A program made the position numbers and the translations under genes. This document shows, in pieces, positions 42,468 through 54,116 of a stretch of DNA of 64,000 nt (position 1 is its first letter; each line of letters opens with the position of its first letter). Under the pieces are notes generated by a model. That model was given only the letters and a program-made list of their open reading frames with translations. It did no database searches and was not told where the DNA came from. The DNA is from Endothia cerciana. Its lineage: Eukaryota; Ascomycota; Sordariomycetes; Diaporthales; Cryphonectriaceae. The DNA lies in NCBI GenBank assembly GCA_026119935.1, contig JALRMH010000025.1:124001-188000 (forward strand). Reading direction: 5' to 3'.

Positions 42468-45404
42468 TTACTCAGGCTCTGTCTTGAGTCTGTGAGGGCT
42501 AGCAGCCTGTATGCTCTTGAAGGTTGGAATGGTGACATCGTCCCCATCCGGACGTTGCAGACTCTCCTGAAAGTGTCTGTTGGTTCTCCTGGAATCGCGA
42601 TGCATTTTGATAACCCAATCAATCAAGGAATTCCACAAAAAGACATGGGAAACCATGACGGGCTTCGTTCGACCCTTGCGATGAGCCCTCTTAATGGCCT
42701 GCCTGACGTTGCTCTCCAACCACCACTCTTCTACGATGATGACGAAGTCCGCGGTCTGGACATTACCGGCTACGCCTCCTGCTCCCCGCGTCATTAGCAT
42801 AGGCTGGTTGTGAGATTCTGTGAAGCTTTAAATCATGCTCATCCGGTTTTCTGGTGTCAAACCACCAGGAAACAAGAATGGCGACTGTGAAAGGTGTAGC
42901 TTCTTCAGGTCCTCACTGCCACTCATTGCTTCGCGAAGGACATCCAGAACTGGAGGAGTTCAGAGAAGACCAGGAACCGAGGCGCGGTATTTGGCTTGTT
43001 CGACTCTCCATCAAGGGCTTATTTCGTCTCACGGACAATGATTATAAGGATGGCCTCAACTCTGGGGGATAGAAGCTCATCTTGCGGGAGTCCTTGACAC
43101 CTCTGTAGCAAATGTTGTCGCTTGTTTAACACAGAGAACCGTGAAGAGATTTCAACAGCAAATATCGCCAATTCCTCATCCCCTGCATCCTCATGGTCTT
43201 GAATGAGTCGATTCAAAGCCTCTTCCTCTGGGCCTTGTCCGACCTCTTCTTCGTCGTCTGTATCGTCTAGTGATGCTGTGCGCCTGGTGCTTAAGCCGCT
43301 GCCAGTGCAAGCTGGGATGGCAATCGTTTACATTGGCGGTGACAGGGTCCTCGTGTGACTTGATTCTCAACGGGGTGGATGGGTCTTGCCTCTCGGGCTC
43401 TTGTTGATGTATCTCAAGAGGTTCTGAAAACTCAACAGGTCTGCCTGACCTGAAGGCCCTCGTCAAGCGTTTGACCGCGTCTTCCCTGTATTCCCCGAGT
43501 AGACCATCATTCTCGATAGGGAGCATATTACCAGTGTTCTTCAGCCAGTTCAATAAAAGGTCCGAATAATCATCATCTGCGGACCAGTTGATATCTCCTA
43601 ATCCTGCCGTGCAGGGATCGCCCAATCAAAGCGGATGACCAGCCATCTGCTGAGCCGAAACGATGTACTTGAGACTATGCCCTCCCCGCCGCACGGGCTT
43701 CTCGTCGGAGACTCGTTCCTTTTCGCCAATTCGTTGTTCTTCCTTCGTCCGACAGCCACCTGAGCGAATTCTCTGGTAGAACTGCTGCATCAGGAGAATG
43801 GTCTTCCGTTCTTCCTCCTATCGCAGCCTGGGCTTTTCGATGATTTCCTGATAGCTGGGAAGCTCATTGATACCCTCAGGTCCCGCACTAAATTGGGGAG
43901 CATGAACAGGATGAACTTGTTAGTAAAGTTTGCCGTCGTTTGTTTCAAAAACCCGCCATTCGCATACTTTCTTCGGACGGACTACGGCGTTGAATTGCCC
44001 CTAAAAATGGATACCACTAGCTCGGGGCATCAGGTCGATGAATCTATGTGTCTGCCATTATCTGTCGGCGATAAACTCGCCTGTGACCACAACCACCTTG
44101 TTGTACTTGAGGGTTTTGATGGCTTCGTGGCGAACGGAATCAATCCGCATAGCGTATTGTGCTTCATCCAAGACCAATATTTGGATGGCCTTGGCGAACT
44201 CTCCTTCCACGAGGGGTTCAAAGTACAAACCTCCTCGCGGAAGCTGTCCGTTCTTGAGATGCCGCCCCGATTTCTTGTACCTTGATACTAAGTAATCATA
44301 CGTACGCAGAACGAATTGGAAAGCCCCAGACTGGAGCTGGGATACGGCAGGGTCGCTTCCTCTCCCAGGAATGGTGTAAGTTGGGTGGGATTGCTGCGAG
44401 AGAGGAGCAAAAGTATTCATCAGCGATGCCATCTCTTTAATTAATCATGTAATCCGATAGCACGGACGCATCCACTCACAGGCTCATATAAGGAATGAAG
44501 CTCGTGGGCCCCTTGCTGTATGTGTGGAAAAGAACACGCCTCTAAACCCTAACCCTGGTTGATATGCATATTTAAACCACGTTTTTCGAGCTTATTTCAG
44601 ATATTCCTTTTGTCTAGATAATCCAATCCAATCCATTCTATCTATGCCCACAGAGCCTCTATTTCCTCACAGTATGGAGGTCGCGGTGGTCACGACATGG
44701 TTGAAGGATCCCGGAGCGTGACGGCTGAGTTGACGGCAAGTCTCTATTGCCTGTATTGTCTTTCCGAGACCGTTCGCGTCACCCAATACGACACCATCGA
44801 GTACACTATGCTGCAGGACATGTTTGTGCTTCGCGATGCCGATCAGCTGAAAAGGCCAAAGCTCATGGTATATGGCTTCAGGCTGCTAGATTGGCCGACT
44901 TCCTGCATGCTCTCTGGGTAACTCGCAATCAGCTGCCATGTGGTAGGGCGTGGATCGAAAGCAAATCTTTACTAGAAGTGACTCACAATTGACTCAACCC
45001 ATTCAGGACCAAGATAATGCAACTAGCTTGACCTCATCGCCGAGAGAAACAGCCTGCGAAGGCCAACCTTGCCGCTTCAGGGTCACCTGTAAGTCCTCAT
45101 CACTCTCATCTTCGACTTCGTTGATGACTTGACCGAGCTTCTCGGCTTGACGAATTGCTTCGCGCGTAGCAGCTATTATAGACTCACTGTCAGACTTCGT
45201 TCATGGGGCTTGCAGTGCTTGTTGCCTGTTCTTACCCTCACCAGCTGATTTAGCGAAGTAGCGTATGATGGCAACGACCTCTTGGTTGATCTTGAGAGCA
45301 AATTTCGCTTGGTGGAAGAGTTCTCCTCTTGGTTCGGATGGTCCATATTCGAAGGAGGGTGACGTGGGAACGTTCTCATCGTATGTCGGGATACTGTGGC
45401 GCAT
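42468..45404 (-). pseudogene. Broken SNF2-family helicase-like ATPase
   Basis: Minus-strand pieces follow the SNF2 order. The N-terminal part is at 45404-45201 (NQEVVAIIRYFAKSAGEG). Walker A relic VVLGDANGLGKTIQAI is near 44.8 kb. The DEAH-box region (VLDEAQYAMRIDSVRHEAIK, then KVVVVTG) is in 44058-44432. Linker parts are at 43019-43216 and 43191-43625. The helicase C-terminal motifs V-VI (GAGGVAGNVQTADFVIIVEE, then VRQAIKRAHRKGRTKPVMV) are in 42468-42800. Several stops and frame changes break it, some at positions consistent with Trp/Gln-to-stop changes. The Walker A has N-G-L-G-K-T, with Asn where most SNF2 proteins have Glu. Related fungal genes are often found in repeat-rich regions. Not expected to make a full protein. 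Confidence 0.8.
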
Positions 45405-46199
45405 AAGCCAGAAAAGGGACTGGAATGGAAGGGCGAGATTGGTTGTAGAGATGGTAAGTGCAACTTTTGTTAGATGGTTGAGAGACGGCCGAGAATTTGG
45501 GAAGGAAGCAAGTTTCTAGAAGACAGAGGAAGGAATTTTATTCGGAAAGTTGGGTTACGAGTTTGATGGCTGAGAGATGGCCCAGAATTTACGAGGAAAA
45601 GAAGGAAGTTTCTGGACACATCAGAAGAAATTCAGCGCGGAAAGTTGGGAAAGTTCGTTACGAGTTTGAGAGGGCATCAAATGCAATCTAACTGCAGACA
45701 GCCTTGTGATGGACCATTTTATTTCTTTTGCCTACCGAAAGACAGGAATGATGCCCCACTGAAGCACACACGAACCACTCCATTTTACCATTGAATTAAA
45801 GTTCTAGGCAACAAGAAGCAGAGCACTTGTGACTCCAACAACTTTGTCCAGGCCCAGTCCTCTCTGCCAGTCCTCTCTGCCCGTCCGTCCATATTCTGGG
45901 CTTAGACATACCAAAGAAGCCATGCAATCCAGCAAGACCAACGAGGGAAGTGAGAGCACAATAGCTAAATCTAGAGGCTCGATCTGATCCTGTTACAACC
46001 TGGCGCAAGCTTTTGCTGGTGTCTCCAGGACAAACCTGTCAACATCCTTCAAGGCCGGAAGGCCCCAAAGAAGGCACTCAAGGAGGTACGTTTGACTGCT
46101 ACAGCACACTTATCATGTCATTCGAAGCCGGTCCATACGCTCATAATTGCAAGTACTCTGAATATCACGAAAGCTTTCCAGGAACCCCAAGATTGACAG
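45405..46199. other. Spacer upstream of the SNF2 relic
   Basis: No coding support. Contains a short near-duplication (GAAGGAA/GTTGGGAAAG-type and a repeated GCCGAGAATTT/GCCCAGAATTT phrase) at 45487-45660. Confidence 0.4.
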
Positions 46200-46706
46200 A
46201 TGGGCCGACGGCAGGACAGCGCAAGGGCCATGGACGATGAAAGCGATGAGAACGACACAGATAGCATGTCTGATGACGGTGATGACGACGCAGGCCCTCA
46301 TATATCGGATGAGCAGGTTGAAGAACTCAAGAATTCCACATGGACCTGTTCGAGAGTGGTTGCCGCTAGACAGCTGAGAGCGGAGACCTTCATCGCGAAG
46401 ACGGCAGAGGCGTACCCACTCGAGCCGGATACAAAGGTCAGCCCCGAATTCGAAGTCAAGCTCGCCAATGGACAACATGACAAAGAGATGGACATAGTGC
46501 ATTGGGACGATGATCTGGGCGCCATCTTTGGTTATGTGTATGTCGGAGAAGATGAGCCTTGCACCGATGATGATCCAAGCGCTGCACTGAACATGATCTT
46601 CTGTACCGAAGAATGCTTCCCGCCCGAGTTTCTTAATAAAACTTTTGTTCTTGATAACCTTTTCTCAAACATTTCCTTTGACGAGTTTTGTTGCAAAACT
46701 ATATAA
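46200..46706 (+). CDS. Uncharacterised acidic ORF
   Basis: A 168-aa plus-strand ORF with good protein-like composition: an Asp/Glu-rich start (residues about 12-32), then EEFEVKLANG-like and WDDDLGAIFGYVYVGEDEP segments, and a C-terminal part with several Cys (ALNMIFCTEECFPPEF and CCKTI). No signal peptide and no family recognised. The C-terminal coding bases share about 38 near-identical positions with 33.42 kb, so it may belong to a dispersed family. A 270-base pyrimidine tract follows directly after the stop. It could be a real gene, or an exon of one. Confidence 0.4.
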   Translation: MGRRQDSARAMDDESDENDTDSMSDDGDDDAGPHISDEQVEELKNSTWTCSRVVAARQLRAETFIAKTAEAYPLEPDTKVSPEFEVKLANGQHDKEMDIVHWDDDLGAIFGYVYVGEDEPCTDDDPSAALNMIFCTEECFPPEFLNKTFVLDNLFSNISFDEFCCKTI

Positions 46707-46975
46707 TCCCCCCCCCCCCCGGCTTTTTTTCTTCTCTATCTATTCTTTTCTTTTCTTCATTTATCCATCTCCTCTCCCCCCTCCCTCCTTCCTCTTTTCC
46801 TTTTCCTTCCTTCTTTCCTTCTTTCCTTCTTTCGTCTCCTCTCTACTCTCCTCCTTCTTTTATTCTCTTCCCTCTCCTCTCTCTGCCCTCTCCAGTCTTT
46901 CCTCTTTGTTTTTATTTCTTCTTTTTTTTTCCCTTTCCCCCCCAACCTTTCTTACCTTTTTTCTTTTTCCATAGT
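46706..46975 (+). repeat. Polypyrimidine (C/T) tract, about 270 bp
   Basis: Almost all bases are C or T on the plus strand, beginning with a C run and rich in TTCC/TTTC units. Such tracts can form triplex (H-DNA) structures; here it follows the 168-aa ORF. Confidence 0.9.
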
Positions 46976-47374
46976 AATTGGCAGTGAACGCTGTGAACGC
47001 TGTTGATTATGAAAATCCTGTCTAGGAGTGCAAGATCGACGGTCGCAGCCGCGGGTTCTCCCATCGAGAAAGAGGTTTCGGTGAAACTAATCCTTAGGTA
47101 ATGGATGACGCAACGTCCGCTTGCTATAATGCTCGAGTCCCTTCAGAGATGAGAGATGTCTTTACCAACATCGAGCCATATCGGAGGTTCATGACATTAA
47201 AGATCGTCTGTCATCATTGCGGTGGTGAACCGGAATGGCTGGATACACATGAATACTGGTGACAGCACCATCTGGTACCTGCTGCCCAGGTGAGGGCCAT
47301 TGGCAAGCCTCTCCGAAAAGGATGCATATCGTCATACGGTTATATGGAAGGGCATCAAGGAAACCTTTTGGGCA

Positions 47375-47731
47375 TCACTGAAAGGGAGATCGACTAACGT
47401 TGACAACTGCGCCTTCCGGAACAAAAACAATGTTAATTCCCTCGGTTGAGTTGTTGTCCATGTCGATCTGGCGAAACGTGCGGAGGCACGCAATCAGGTC
47501 GTGAAGGAGGTTGTCGCCGCCCGCTCGCATCTGATACCAGAGGTCGAGCCCGGTCCGAGTCAGCTGGGACGTGTTGCTTCCACTGCCGTCGTAGATGGCC
47601 TGTGGGAACCTGGTCGGAAGTGCCAAGAGTCGAGTTCTGATCCTGAGCCTGGCGACCCAGAGACAGAGAGAGGAATATCGAGAGACAGAAGGAAGTCTGT
47701 GGCAAAGAAGAGATATTGACAGCACAAGCAT
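47375..47731 (-). CDS. Possible exon of an unrecognised gene
   Basis: A minus-strand frame contains a convincing coding stretch (AIYDGSGSNTSQLTRTGLDL, then MRAGGDNLLHDLIACLRTFR). It is bounded by an AG acceptor (CAG, 47643-47645) and a GTTAGT donor (47398), suggesting an internal exon of about 244 nt (47642-47399). An upstream coding-looking piece (about 47788-47870) does not join in phase, so the gene model is incomplete. No family recognised. Confidence 0.35.
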   Translation of the reverse strand: MLVLSISLLCHRLPSVSRYSSLCLWVARLRIRTRLLALPTRFPQAIYDGSGSNTSQLTRTGLDLWYQMRAGGDNLLHDLIACLRTFRQIDMDNNSTEGINIVFVPEGAVVNVSRSPFQ

Positions 47732-47899
47732 GGAGAGGTAAACAGAACCATCAGAGAGTAAGACACAAACAGAGACAGAGAGCCTACCTATCGTCGCCTG
47801 CTGGTGCTCGTTGGAGAAGATTGCCCCCAGAAGCCATCGCTACAGCAGGGGACCCGCACCCATTGAATCTATACCGTTGGCACCCCGGCCCCTCACCAT

Positions 47900-49920
47900 C
47901 TGGTCATGGGAAATTCGCGCCGATATAATCCCCCCGGCAGGCCCACGACACAGCCCCGCGCCTTGGGGACGACGCCCCGCCCCCGGTAGGCGGGAGGTCT
48001 CCGTTGGGCACGAAGTTGTGGCGGGCGCCCAGTGAGGACAGGGAAGCGAGCGCGGTACGCCTCGCAGGAAGGAGCAGCCAAGGGTAACAATGGTATAGAA
48101 GGAACCCCGAAGGCGCACTTGAGCCCCCCGGGGTCGGGCTTGGGGGGTGCGGATGAGGAAAGGGAAAAGGAAGGGGGGAGAAAGGTCGAAGGAGAGAGTC
48201 TGGGGATGCGCGCGACATTATATACTCCAGGGACTGCACTGCTGGTGATCTGTCAGTTGTCCTTTTCTCTAACCCCCCTCCACCCCTGCAAGTGATTGGG
48301 CCGACGCGCTAGGACTGACAAGGCTGTCAATCCAATACGGCAATCAAGCAAGTGTACGAGCATTGGTATGCGCACTGACACGACATCGCCTGATATCGCG
48401 TTGATGACGACCCTTTAAGCCGTGGTACCACCAGCCTAAAGATTAAACTAAGATTAGTGGTTGGCCCTGCAATGCCCGATGATCGACACCAAACACATCG
48501 GCCGGGCATTTACTCAAATAGGGTGGCCATATTTCCCCGCGGCCGTGCCAATAAAATACCCTTCACTTGCAACGATGACGATCACAAAACTCTTTTAGGC
48601 ACGAAATGTGATGAGAACACGATATCTGTGCTGATTCTAGACCAACACGTGCATGTCCTCGGTTGGATGGGACACGTCCTACAGAGTAGTAATTGTGGTA
48701 ATTCGTGAATCTCTGCCAGTCTATTCCGGGGGTACAGCCCGAGGCAGCTTCTGCGTTACGGCCGGTTCCAAGGTTGTTGAGCCCACTCCACCGCGATGGG
48801 ATTGAGTGTTTCGCGCTCTTTGTACCATACTGGAATTGGAAATTAACTAAGGGAAACATACCGAATTAGAGGAAAAGTGTTGCAAAATAAAACAAAGGCA
48901 ACCCTCGAGTCCTGGTGTCGCTGTGGTAGAGCACTTTGGGGAAGCGGTAAAGCATGAGACAGCCAATCACAAGGAACTACATGCAGGGCTATCAGGCGAT
49001 GGTTCACAGCCGAGGCTGAGCTATACCACGCAATTCCAAATCTCTAAACAAATTGAATGTGGTATGGAGTATTCGCAAACTAACAAGAAACGTGGGCAGG
49101 TGGCTGCCTGCATTGTTGTGGCTCCTCTCGCAGACCGAATGGTGAGGAAGACCGATGAGCTCTCCCAAAATATGTAGGTAATTCTAGCAGATAGTCGACA
49201 GTCGCGGTGATGGTCGCGTTTGAGCCGTCGGGTCGAGACTGGTGTGGAGGACTTTACGTCGACCGAGTTTGTCAAGACGGTAGAAGCAGATCTAAGTATC
49301 GACGGTCTGGTGGGATTGCGCACGGAAATTGGAGGGAAGATTGGACAGAAAAGGGCGGGAAAGACTTGTTTGGATGTCGTGCTCGATCTGTCATTCCAAA
49401 ACCGTTAGTGTTACGCACCAAACACTTGCTTTGGAGACTTACGGTAATAATAGAGCTGTGGGAAGAGAATGGGCTGGCTGGGCACGCCCCAGACCCTTAG
49501 ATAGATGCCTGGAAACAACCCAACCCATGCAATCAGCGGTGTTGCCTGAGAAGATAGCAATGCCTTGTTTGTTCAGTTAAAACGTATTGCCAGCAGCGGG
49601 GCAGTCAACCATGGCTGTTTAGGCCTGGTCCCATTGCGCGAAGTGGGCGGCCTGGGCAGCGAGGAACGCAATACGCATCCGGTTCTCAGCCTTTGCAAGG
49701 AGCTTGGCAGTCCGCAATATATATGGACAGGATGCTGCTATCATCGTCGTCGATATCACTGTCGCTGTACTCGAAAACCTAGATCAAGCACAATCAACGC
49801 AGCGGAATCTGGCAGTTCATGAGGGACCCGAGCATAACAGCTGGGTGCTACATGGTTCGCAGGGCGACAGACGGGGACTCGTTACCTACTTGCTGACAGA
49901 TCTTGTTATTGGCAACCTAG
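47900..49920. other. Unassigned sequence
   Basis: The GC-rich part at 47.9-48.2 kb has only compositional open frames. A plus-strand frame at 49220-49408 (FVKTVEADLSIDGLVGLRTE) looks coding for about 60 residues but ends at a stop without an extension. No family recognised. Confidence 0.35.
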
Positions 49921-50169
49921 CCGTCGCGGGTGCTGGACGCTGTATTGGTGTGGAAGCAGGTCAACAGCGGGGGCTCCTCTGCAAAGGGCAAACGCTCGTT
50001 TTCGGTGACGGCAGCGCACTTTACGCATGCCGGTAGCAAACCGCTATCATTTTGTGTGCTTGTCAATTTCAACGCGAATGGGGCCGACATACCTCGAGTT
50101 GTCGGGAAAGGTGGAGGCTGCCATCGGCACTATGGCAGAAAGTAAGAGAAAGAAATGCCTGATTTCCAT
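49917..50169 (-). pseudogene. Signal-peptide ORF with adjacent-frame cysteine-bearing continuation
   Basis: The minus-strand ATG at 50169 opens a typical secretion signal (MEIRHFFLLLSAIVPMAAS) and then stays open only to 50047. In an adjacent frame, from about 50098, a second stretch stays open to 49917 and carries three Cys residues (LLPACVKCAAVTENERLPF, then LTCFH). No splice pair joins them cleanly. It may be a small secreted protein gene with a one-base frameshift, or chance overlap; a plus-strand open frame also spans this region. Confidence 0.3.
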
Positions 50170-51084
50170 CTGCGCAGACTTATAGAAGAGCCAGTTACGG
50201 TTGTCAAAGTAAGGTTGGAGGAGGGGCAGCAACGGATGGAGAGACGAGATAAAGTGGTAGGAAGGGCCGGCCAGGAGAAAGTGATATGTTGCATCAGATG
50301 GCTCTCGACAATTCATAACTTACACAAGAGCTGCCTAATATCTAGCCTTCAATTCTCAAACGCAATGACAGCGGTTTACCAACCACTGCGGAACGATCAT
50401 TGAGCAAATTCCAATCCTACTGACGGGATTAGAAGTAGAGCTGTAACTTGAGGACATTCGTTACCTTGTGATCCGGCTGCTGGGAGGATTACTTCTTGGG
50501 TCAGACTCTCTGCTCACTTCAATCGCTTCCTTGACAAGTCGGACTTAAAGAGATTTTGGATGCCCTGTCGATTTGACTGTTTCGATATACTCAGGCCGCC
50601 GCCCTATCGATGTCAAACTCGAGCTCCGGAACAGTGCCGTGAGCCTGATCCACTGCCAGGAGATCCTGCCTACTTCCAGAATGTCTATCAGTTGAGGTAC
50701 AACCCAACCGGAATAAGAGGTACGGGACGGCGGATATCATGGTGAGGAGGAGAACGAGAGAAGGGAAGTTAAGGTGGACGGATGTGTAGCAGGCCTGCTG
50801 TGAGAGATTCCAAAATCATGCAGTAAGAGGTGACATGAGCATCATATCATTCTAATCGTATCCTTCCATCACCCCATTATCTAACATTGTGTCTCCATAT
50901 AGGAGTGGGTATATAAAACATCTGGCCATGCCAATCGACTAGAAAGCGGCCGTCCAAGAAAAGATGACCATCTCCTGGCGTGTTTGCGCGTCCCAGGTCC
51001 GGCCGCAGAGACACCCTCACTAGAACCGCAAGCTCAGCCGAAGCCCACATGTACACAGCGCCGGAGCAGACCCCAGCAACTGTT
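50170..51084. other. Spacer at the right edge of the accessory block
   Basis: No supported gene. Contains the 3' side of the PDAT gene. Confidence 0.5.
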
Positions 51085-53024
51085 CTATTCCTCTTCAAAC
51101 ACCTGCACCCGATCCGCATACTGCGAAATATTACTCACGATATAATTATTGATCGTCTCGCCCCTGCCCGCCGCCACCCTCAGAATCAGCTCGTTCAGTG
51201 TCGCCCTCCCTAGGATATCCACGTGGTCCGCGCTGTGCGGACCCCCACGCGGGTTGAACCTTTCAGGTTCATGCGGCATCTCGACAACCGTGACCTTGAC
51301 GCCGGCCGGGTTATACCGCTTCATTTGCCACCCGCGGTTGCACATGTATCCGGAGCTCAGCAGGTTCACCGTCCCGTCGCCCTCGCCCATGATAACGCCG
51401 TGATCGATCACTCCATGGATGAGACCTGTATCGATGGTGATGTTCAGTGTTGAGGAGGTATCGGGCGTGCGGTAGTAGTACGCGCGCTCCGTGGGCTTGC
51501 CTACGCCGTAAAAGCAGTAGACCTTCAGGCTGGGCGCCAGCGGAAGGCGGGTCTCGAGAGGGTTGATCCATTTGCGGAAGTCCTTCTCGTTAGCTTCAAC
51601 CTCAGCCGTGGTGCGGGCTACCCCATGAGAGAACGAGCCGCGGATCTGCGCCTGGTACCAGTCCTCGGTGGTGTTGAGCAGATAATTCATTGTGCTGCTC
51701 ACCGTCATGTTCATCTCCGGGACCGTCCAATTAACACCCCGGCGGAAGTTCAGGAAGGAGCCGTACGAGTTGATCTGGTCGGGCTGGTCGTCTGGTGCCC
51801 ACGAGAGGTTGCCCCAGACTGCGTCGCCACCGATCGGAAGCATGGATGATATCCCCGGCATGGCGCGGAAGATGCCGGCCCTCTCCTCCTTGGAGAGGAA
51901 CTTCTCCAGGCCGTACACGGCGAAGGCGTTCAGCTGGGCTGTGTCCTTCATCTCCCCCGAGAGCACCGCCGGTATGCCCTTTACCGCGCCGAGCATGCAT
52001 CCACTGATGTTGATCCACGAGTCGATGTGGTCTTCTACCCAGGAGTCGCCGCCTCGGCCACCTTCTTCAGATGCCACCCAGTGGAAGAAGTAAAAGAGGA
52101 CCTGGCTGCCCATGCTGTGCGAGATGAGGACCACTTTTTGGTTCCAGCCTAGCACCGCAGACTCGATATGTAGCTTGAGACGGGTGAAGTACTGGTCCCT
52201 CTTTTCCAGATTCTGGTATGAGAGTCTCCAGTCGTAGGCGGCGGTGAACGAGTTTGTTGGGTCATATCCTAGGGGTGCGAGATTCTCATATATCTTGCTC
52301 CATATCCAATAGCCCGTGATGAAGAAGTCAGTTGCATCAAAGCCTTGGGCGGCGCGCAGCTTGATACCCGGCGGATCGAGACCCGTCTTCTTATCCAGCA
52401 TAATATGTTGCTTCCACACCTCCTTCTCCATGACCAACGCCCTCATCATGCTCCACGACCCCCAAAGTCGTTTTCGAAAGTACGGCCTGGAGATGTTCAG
52501 CGTGCCCCAGGATTCGAGGCCTGTGGAGATGACGCCGGGTATCATGATGATCGGGTGGTGAGCCTCGAGGCCCTCGGCACGGGCCTTGAGGCCGACGGAG
52601 AAGGCATCGTAGGAGTCTATAAAGTCGCGCTCTCCTTTCTGTTGGGTTCACAATGATCAGAACACGTCCGTATCTACCGCAGCCATCAAGGGCCGTGCGA
52701 ACGTACCACCAGATCGCGGACATCCTTCACCAGGCCGGCCGGCAACACGTCCAGCAGACTGTCCACGGTCAAGTCGCCTATCTCGGGGAAGTCTATCAAA
52801 TCATTGCTCTTTGCGAAGAAGCCGGCCGCTATGATGCCAAACACACTGCCGAGCAGGAAGATGGCACCAAGCTTCCTCTTCCGCTTCGGGTGGACGAGCT
52901 TGACCTTGTCGCCGGGCTTGACGGGGCTCTCATCGCGCGTCAGCGTGACGGGCTCTGGAGACCCGGAGGGACTGTCATCTCGTCTCCCCCTTGTGACGAC
53001 CCGGCGGCGCAGCTCGGAGGCCAT
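51085..53024 (-). CDS. LRO1: Phospholipid:diacylglycerol acyltransferase (PDAT, LRO1)
   Basis: Exon 1 (53024-52707) and exon 2 (52638-51085) are joined by a 68-nt phase-0 intron (GTACGT...CAACAG), for about 623 aa. A basic cytosolic N-terminus is followed by one transmembrane segment (about residues 52-70, LGAIFLLGSVFGIIAAGFF) and a lumenal LCAT/PDAT-type alpha/beta hydrolase domain. The nucleophile is the serine in LISHSMGSQ (about residue 281). An Asp in GEGDGTVNLLS and a His in SADHVDILG probably complete the triad. AAYDWRLSYQNLE is also typical. The enzyme moves an acyl chain from phospholipid to diacylglycerol, forming triacylglycerol in the ER. It is divergent from NAA30, with a shared spacer of about 1.1 kb. 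Confidence 0.95.
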
Positions 53025-54116
53025 GATCGCCTCGTGGGGCCTGCTCTGTACCTGGGCAGGGGCTGACGCAGGTCCAGAGCCGTCTTCGCTGTCCGCCAGG
53101 AGTTGGTTGGTTGGATGACGGGGGCCGGTGGGACAGGGGCAGCTTCTCGGGGGATTCGAACAGGCGGTCGGGGAGATGTGATCAATCGGCCGCGATCTCC
53201 TCCAGCGTTGGGCCAGACTAGCGCCAGCCGTGTCTCGGGATATTTCGTATTGAGGGGTTTGTATATACTGTACGTGCTAGAGGAGCATGACTGGGCTGGG
53301 TGGTTTAATGGCTCGCGCGCGAAGCTTCCTCGTCGTCAGAAATGCCCCGGTACCTGGCGGGGGTCTAATCTGGAAGGGATTGACGTAATGGCACTTGAAG
53401 ACTGGCAGGGGGTCCCATAGCGCGTATCAGCCCTGCGCTGCCCTGATGCCCAGCATGACTGACTGGGCATAGGGGGTAGACAGGCACAGCCCCCAAACCC
53501 CTTGTCCCTGCTGGTGCAAGTACCTACCCTGTGCAGGCGTCTTTCAGAAGCCACAGCAGCAGAACACCGGCCGACTGGGCTCTGCAATCCTTCCAGACCC
53601 TTTCCGCCCCCCAAACTCTGGCATGTGACAGTCGAAATCGGACGTGAAGTGCGCTGACCCTGCTGACTGAAAAGGGCAGGTCAGTGAGTGTGCTTTTGAT
53701 GTGGATCACTCCGTCTTCAGTCCTCCCTCTCGATCTCGCTCCTTGCTGAGCGCGTGGAGATTCTCCGGATAGGAGGTTCGTCAAGCCTCCTGGCCCAGCA
53801 ACGGCAGCCGCAATTTATTTAGCACAAACGACCGCCATCGGCAGTCGAGCTTCTGCCCTGCTATCGGTCGATCCTCCTCCTGTCCTGGAACAAACCTCAC
53901 CGACAGCGCGCGCTCCACCGACCCGCCTCGGCGCCCACGACGTCCACTCTGACACTGACTCTTCTTTGGCAGCGCTCTCGTGACCCTCCTCCGGACGGCT
54001 GTTTATGCTTCCAGGCCTAGTTCCGCGTTCTCATGGTTCTGCTTCTATCCCTTTACTTGCTATCAACCATTGTAATATCACTGTTCCTCAACATCAGGAG
54101 CCTCCTCGGATCCAAG
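53025..54116. other. Divergent promoter region, PDAT / NAA30
   Basis: About 1.1 kb between two divergent starts, without a supported gene. Its right half is pyrimidine-rich toward the NAA30 start. Confidence 0.55.

Noticed and set aside
53149..53170. TTCGAA-type phrase resembling a tRNA T loop
   Set aside because: Flanking bases do not form a T stem and no box A lies upstream at the right distance.
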